NCBI GenBank assembly: GCA_017979445.1
Contig: CM030705.1
Location: 17,501,040 to 17,565,039, forward strand
Direction: 5' to 3'
Length of the DNA stretch: 64,000 nt
Origin: Akebia trifoliata
Lineage: Eukaryota > Streptophyta > Magnoliopsida > Ranunculales > Lardizabalaceae
Below the pieces are notes generated by a model. It made no database searches and was not told the origin of the DNA. It was given only the letters and a program-made list of their open reading frames with translations. A program made the position numbers and the translations under genes. The number at the start of each line of letters is the position of its first letter. Position 1 is the stretch's first letter. Positions 61,881 through 64,000 of the stretch are shown here, one piece after another.

Positions 61881-62529
61881 TGTAGATAGCCCATTTTTGC
61901 ACTTGCCTGATTAATAAACTTGTTAACCTGATTGCGACAGTTCCCAATTATGGATGGTTATTCCAATGCTCTGTTTGTTATCAAATATGTTTCAGAAATT
62001 CGGATGAGGTATCTCAAGCAAACAAAACTGTAGAAACCACGCTACGCTAGGAAAATGTGCCCCAAAAACATAGAAATCATCATTTTTCAGACCAAAAGAA
62101 GCTTCACGATAAAAATTACTAAAAAATGACCAAATTACCAAAATACCCCTAACATCAAAATATCCCTAGAGCCTACACTACGCTTAGGAAAATATTTTCA
62201 AACACCTAAAATAACAAATCGAAATCAAATAAACCATTTCACCAATTTTTACAAAATTTGATAAAATTATGAAAATGCCCCTCATAAAGTTCACCACCAT
62301 TTCGCACAACAAATTTTATTAATGACACAAACCAATATTCCCATTGAATTCCTTACGAAAAATCGATTCCAAAACATCTTGGAACATTGAAAAATGACTT
62401 AAAACGCAAAAAAATCATCTCCGAGGGCAAAACGATAATTTTACAATTTCAATAATTAAAAATTTTGAAATTAATTATTAGAACATTAATTAATGTAAAG
62501 TAAAATCCTAATTAAAATTAAATTATTTT

Positions 62530-62760
62530 TTAAGTCAAGTCAATCAAGTAAGACTTAAGTCAAAATTCTAAAATCTAGTCAATCAAATAAGACTTAAGTC
62601 AAAATTCTAAAATCTAGTCAATCAAGTAAGACTTAAGTTAAAATTCTAAAATCTAGTCAATCAAGTGAGACTTAAGTCAAAATCCTAAAATCAAGTCAAT
62701 CAAATAAGACTTAAGTCAAAATCCTAAATTCTAGTCAATCAAGTGAGATTTATGTCAAAA
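62530..62760. repeat. Minisatellite inside the 61881-63485 LTR
   Basis: About six units of AGTCAATCAAGTAAGACTTA, then AGTCAAAATTCTAAAATCT, 38-40 bp apart. Confidence 0.87.
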
Positions 62761-63299
62761 CTCTAATCAATCTAATAAGACCAAAGTCAAACCCTAACCC
62801 TAATAGAATTCTAATTAAATTCTAAAACTATCTAAAAAAATATATAATCTAACTCTAACTTTATTTAAAAAGCTCTTAAAAAAATTTATAAATAGGAGTC
62901 TCCACACCCTAATCTCGTAGGTCAAAATAAACCATAAGAAAAGTAGGTCAAAAAGCTTCCCTAGCCTCCTTCAACTCTAATTTTGAAACCCTAACTGCTT
63001 ACCTAACATCCATGCCACAACTTTAGCTTGAAAAACACCCATAAACCCTTCAAAAACACCCAGAAATCCATAAAAAAATCAAAAAGATTTAGATCTAAAA
63101 AGAAGGTACTTCATCTTGGAGATATAAAGAAAATCTGGTGACAGAATGAAGCAAGGAATATTAATCAAGGAGATCTCTCCGTCAGCTCTGAGAGAACCAC
63201 TGTTGTGATCATCAAGGTAAATATCTTTTATTTTTTGTTTAAGTCTTTTTAACAATGTAGTCTTCTTGGAAAATAGTAGAGACTGGCGTTTACCGGGCA

Positions 63300-63326
63300 G
63301 GGTTGGTGCCTAACACCTTCCAACCC
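63300..63326 (+). promoter_or_regulatory. Conserved LTR hairpin, copy 5
   Basis: 7-bp stem GGGTTGG / CCAACCC around loop TGCCTAACACCTT, the same loop as in the Tat element at the left of the window, on a different stem. About 160 nt from the LTR end. Confidence 0.85.
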
Positions 63327-63486
63327 CGTAACTTGATCCTCGAATTTAGTTTTTTTTTGTAGATTAGTTGTTTTATCCTTTTAGAGTCGATATTCGGTTC
63401 ATAGACCGTAATAACTAGGTGGTGACTCCCAAATCTCAAAAGTCAAAAGCGGATCCGAGCACCCTACGGATCGAGAGAGTTTTCAG

Positions 63487-63504
63487 TGGTGACTCTGTTG
63501 GGGA
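63487..63504 (+). other. Primer-binding site of the right-edge Tat-type element
   Basis: TGGTGACTCTGTTGGGGA, close to the Tat/Ogre primer site TGGCGACTC-TGGGGA. It shows that the LTR before it is a 5' LTR and that this family is also Tat-like. Confidence 0.83.
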
Positions 63505-64000
63505 TTATTGAGGATCAAACTTGAAAAGCCCCAAGTATGGGAACATTGCCAAATTGACCTAGTTTTTTATTTATTTATTTAGCTTGGTTTATTTTATTTG
63601 TTTATTTATTTATTTTTATTTTTGTGGCTTGATTGTGGATTGTTTATTTGGATTTTGGGTATTGTATTTTTGTTTTTGATCCAATTAAGGGTCACTTTTT
63701 GATGACCTTAAACAATGAAAGATTCAAATTGACATATAAATTGAGGATGGAATCATGGTGATTGGGATGAGAGTCATAGATTTTACCTTTTTTTTAAATA
63801 AAAAAATTTTGGATGAAATTTTTTTAGCACGTTACTATCCATGGGTGCGAGTTGTGAAAATAAATTATCTGTAAGTGATGCATTAAGAAACAAAAAAAAA
63901 AAGTGCCTTTTTTAATGTTGTTCGTGATGATGAGAGAATTCCAAGAAAAAAAATTAGAAATTTTTTTTTTTTTGCGTGGTGTGCCGTTAGCAGAAATCTG
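63505..64000 (+). other. Start of internal leader of the right-edge element
   Basis: Untranslated leader with T-rich (TTTATTTATTTATTT) runs. No coding motif before the window ends. Confidence 0.6.

Larger units (their letters stand above)
61881..63485 (+). repeat. Tat-type 5' LTR, element continues past the window
   Basis: 1,605 bp, TGTAGATAGCCC at the start and TTTTCA at the end, directly followed by a PBS. It aligns with the solo LTR at 28533-30286. It holds a minisatellite of about six 38-40-bp units (AGTCAATCAAGTAAGACTTA core) at 62530-62760 and the conserved hairpin. Confidence 0.88.

Noticed and set aside
1..64000. tRNA or rRNA genes
   Set aside because: No cloverleaf or conserved rRNA segment found by eye. 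The tRNA-like matches are short primer-binding sites next to LTRs.

Overview
This window is plant nuclear DNA, most likely from a eudicot. It is AT-rich, has spliceosomal introns, and is packed with Ty3/Gypsy, Ty1/Copia and LINE remnants of plant type. I see no bacterial-style genes, CRISPR array, rRNA or tRNA gene.

The one host gene I can reconstruct lies on the minus strand from 57270 (ATG) down to 17574 (TAA). Seventeen exons join in frame into a 961-residue multi-BRCT protein that I recognise as the MEI1 / TOPBP1-like family (Arabidopsis At1g77320, about the same length). The coding sequence is only 2,886 bp but the gene spans about 39.7 kb, because introns 4, 6, 8, 11 and especially 15 (16.1 kb) hold transposons. 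Two introns carry the signature of the minor (U12) spliceosome: intron 6 is an AT-AC intron, and intron 14 is an 87-bp GT-AG intron.

Layout. 1-14366: a degenerate Tat-type Ty3/Gypsy element on the minus strand (integrase, RNase H plus a second RNase H, RT, protease, gag, a leader with two minisatellites, PBS, and two LTR copies in direct tandem). Its 3' end lies beyond position 1. 14385-16735: 3' half of a decayed Copia element. 16736-17573: region 3' of the host gene with an unidentified ORF pair. 17574-17834: last two host exons. 17835-33939: intron 15, holding a LINE remnant (18920-22140) and a three-level nest. The nest is a Gypsy element (22444-33496, TSD ataga) interrupted by a Copia element (25166-31831), itself interrupted by a solo LTR (28533-30286). 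33940-41798: exons 15-9, with a deleted Copia, a Gypsy integrase scrap and a foldback element in intron 11. 42166-47733: a complete-length but mutated Copia element in intron 8, antisense to the gene. 48607-57270: exons 8-1. 57271-64000: upstream DNA with a foldback element, a tandem repeat, an inverted Tat-type LTR (59814-61309), and a forward LTR plus PBS (61881-63504) whose element runs off the right edge.

The least expected pattern is a hairpin found in all five Tat-type LTR copies, 150-200 nt from the LTR 3' end. A nearly invariant 13-nt loop (TGCCTAACACCTT in element sense) sits on stems whose sequences differ between copies but keep pairing. Gene models come from reading splice sites by eye and from remembered family similarity; no search was run.
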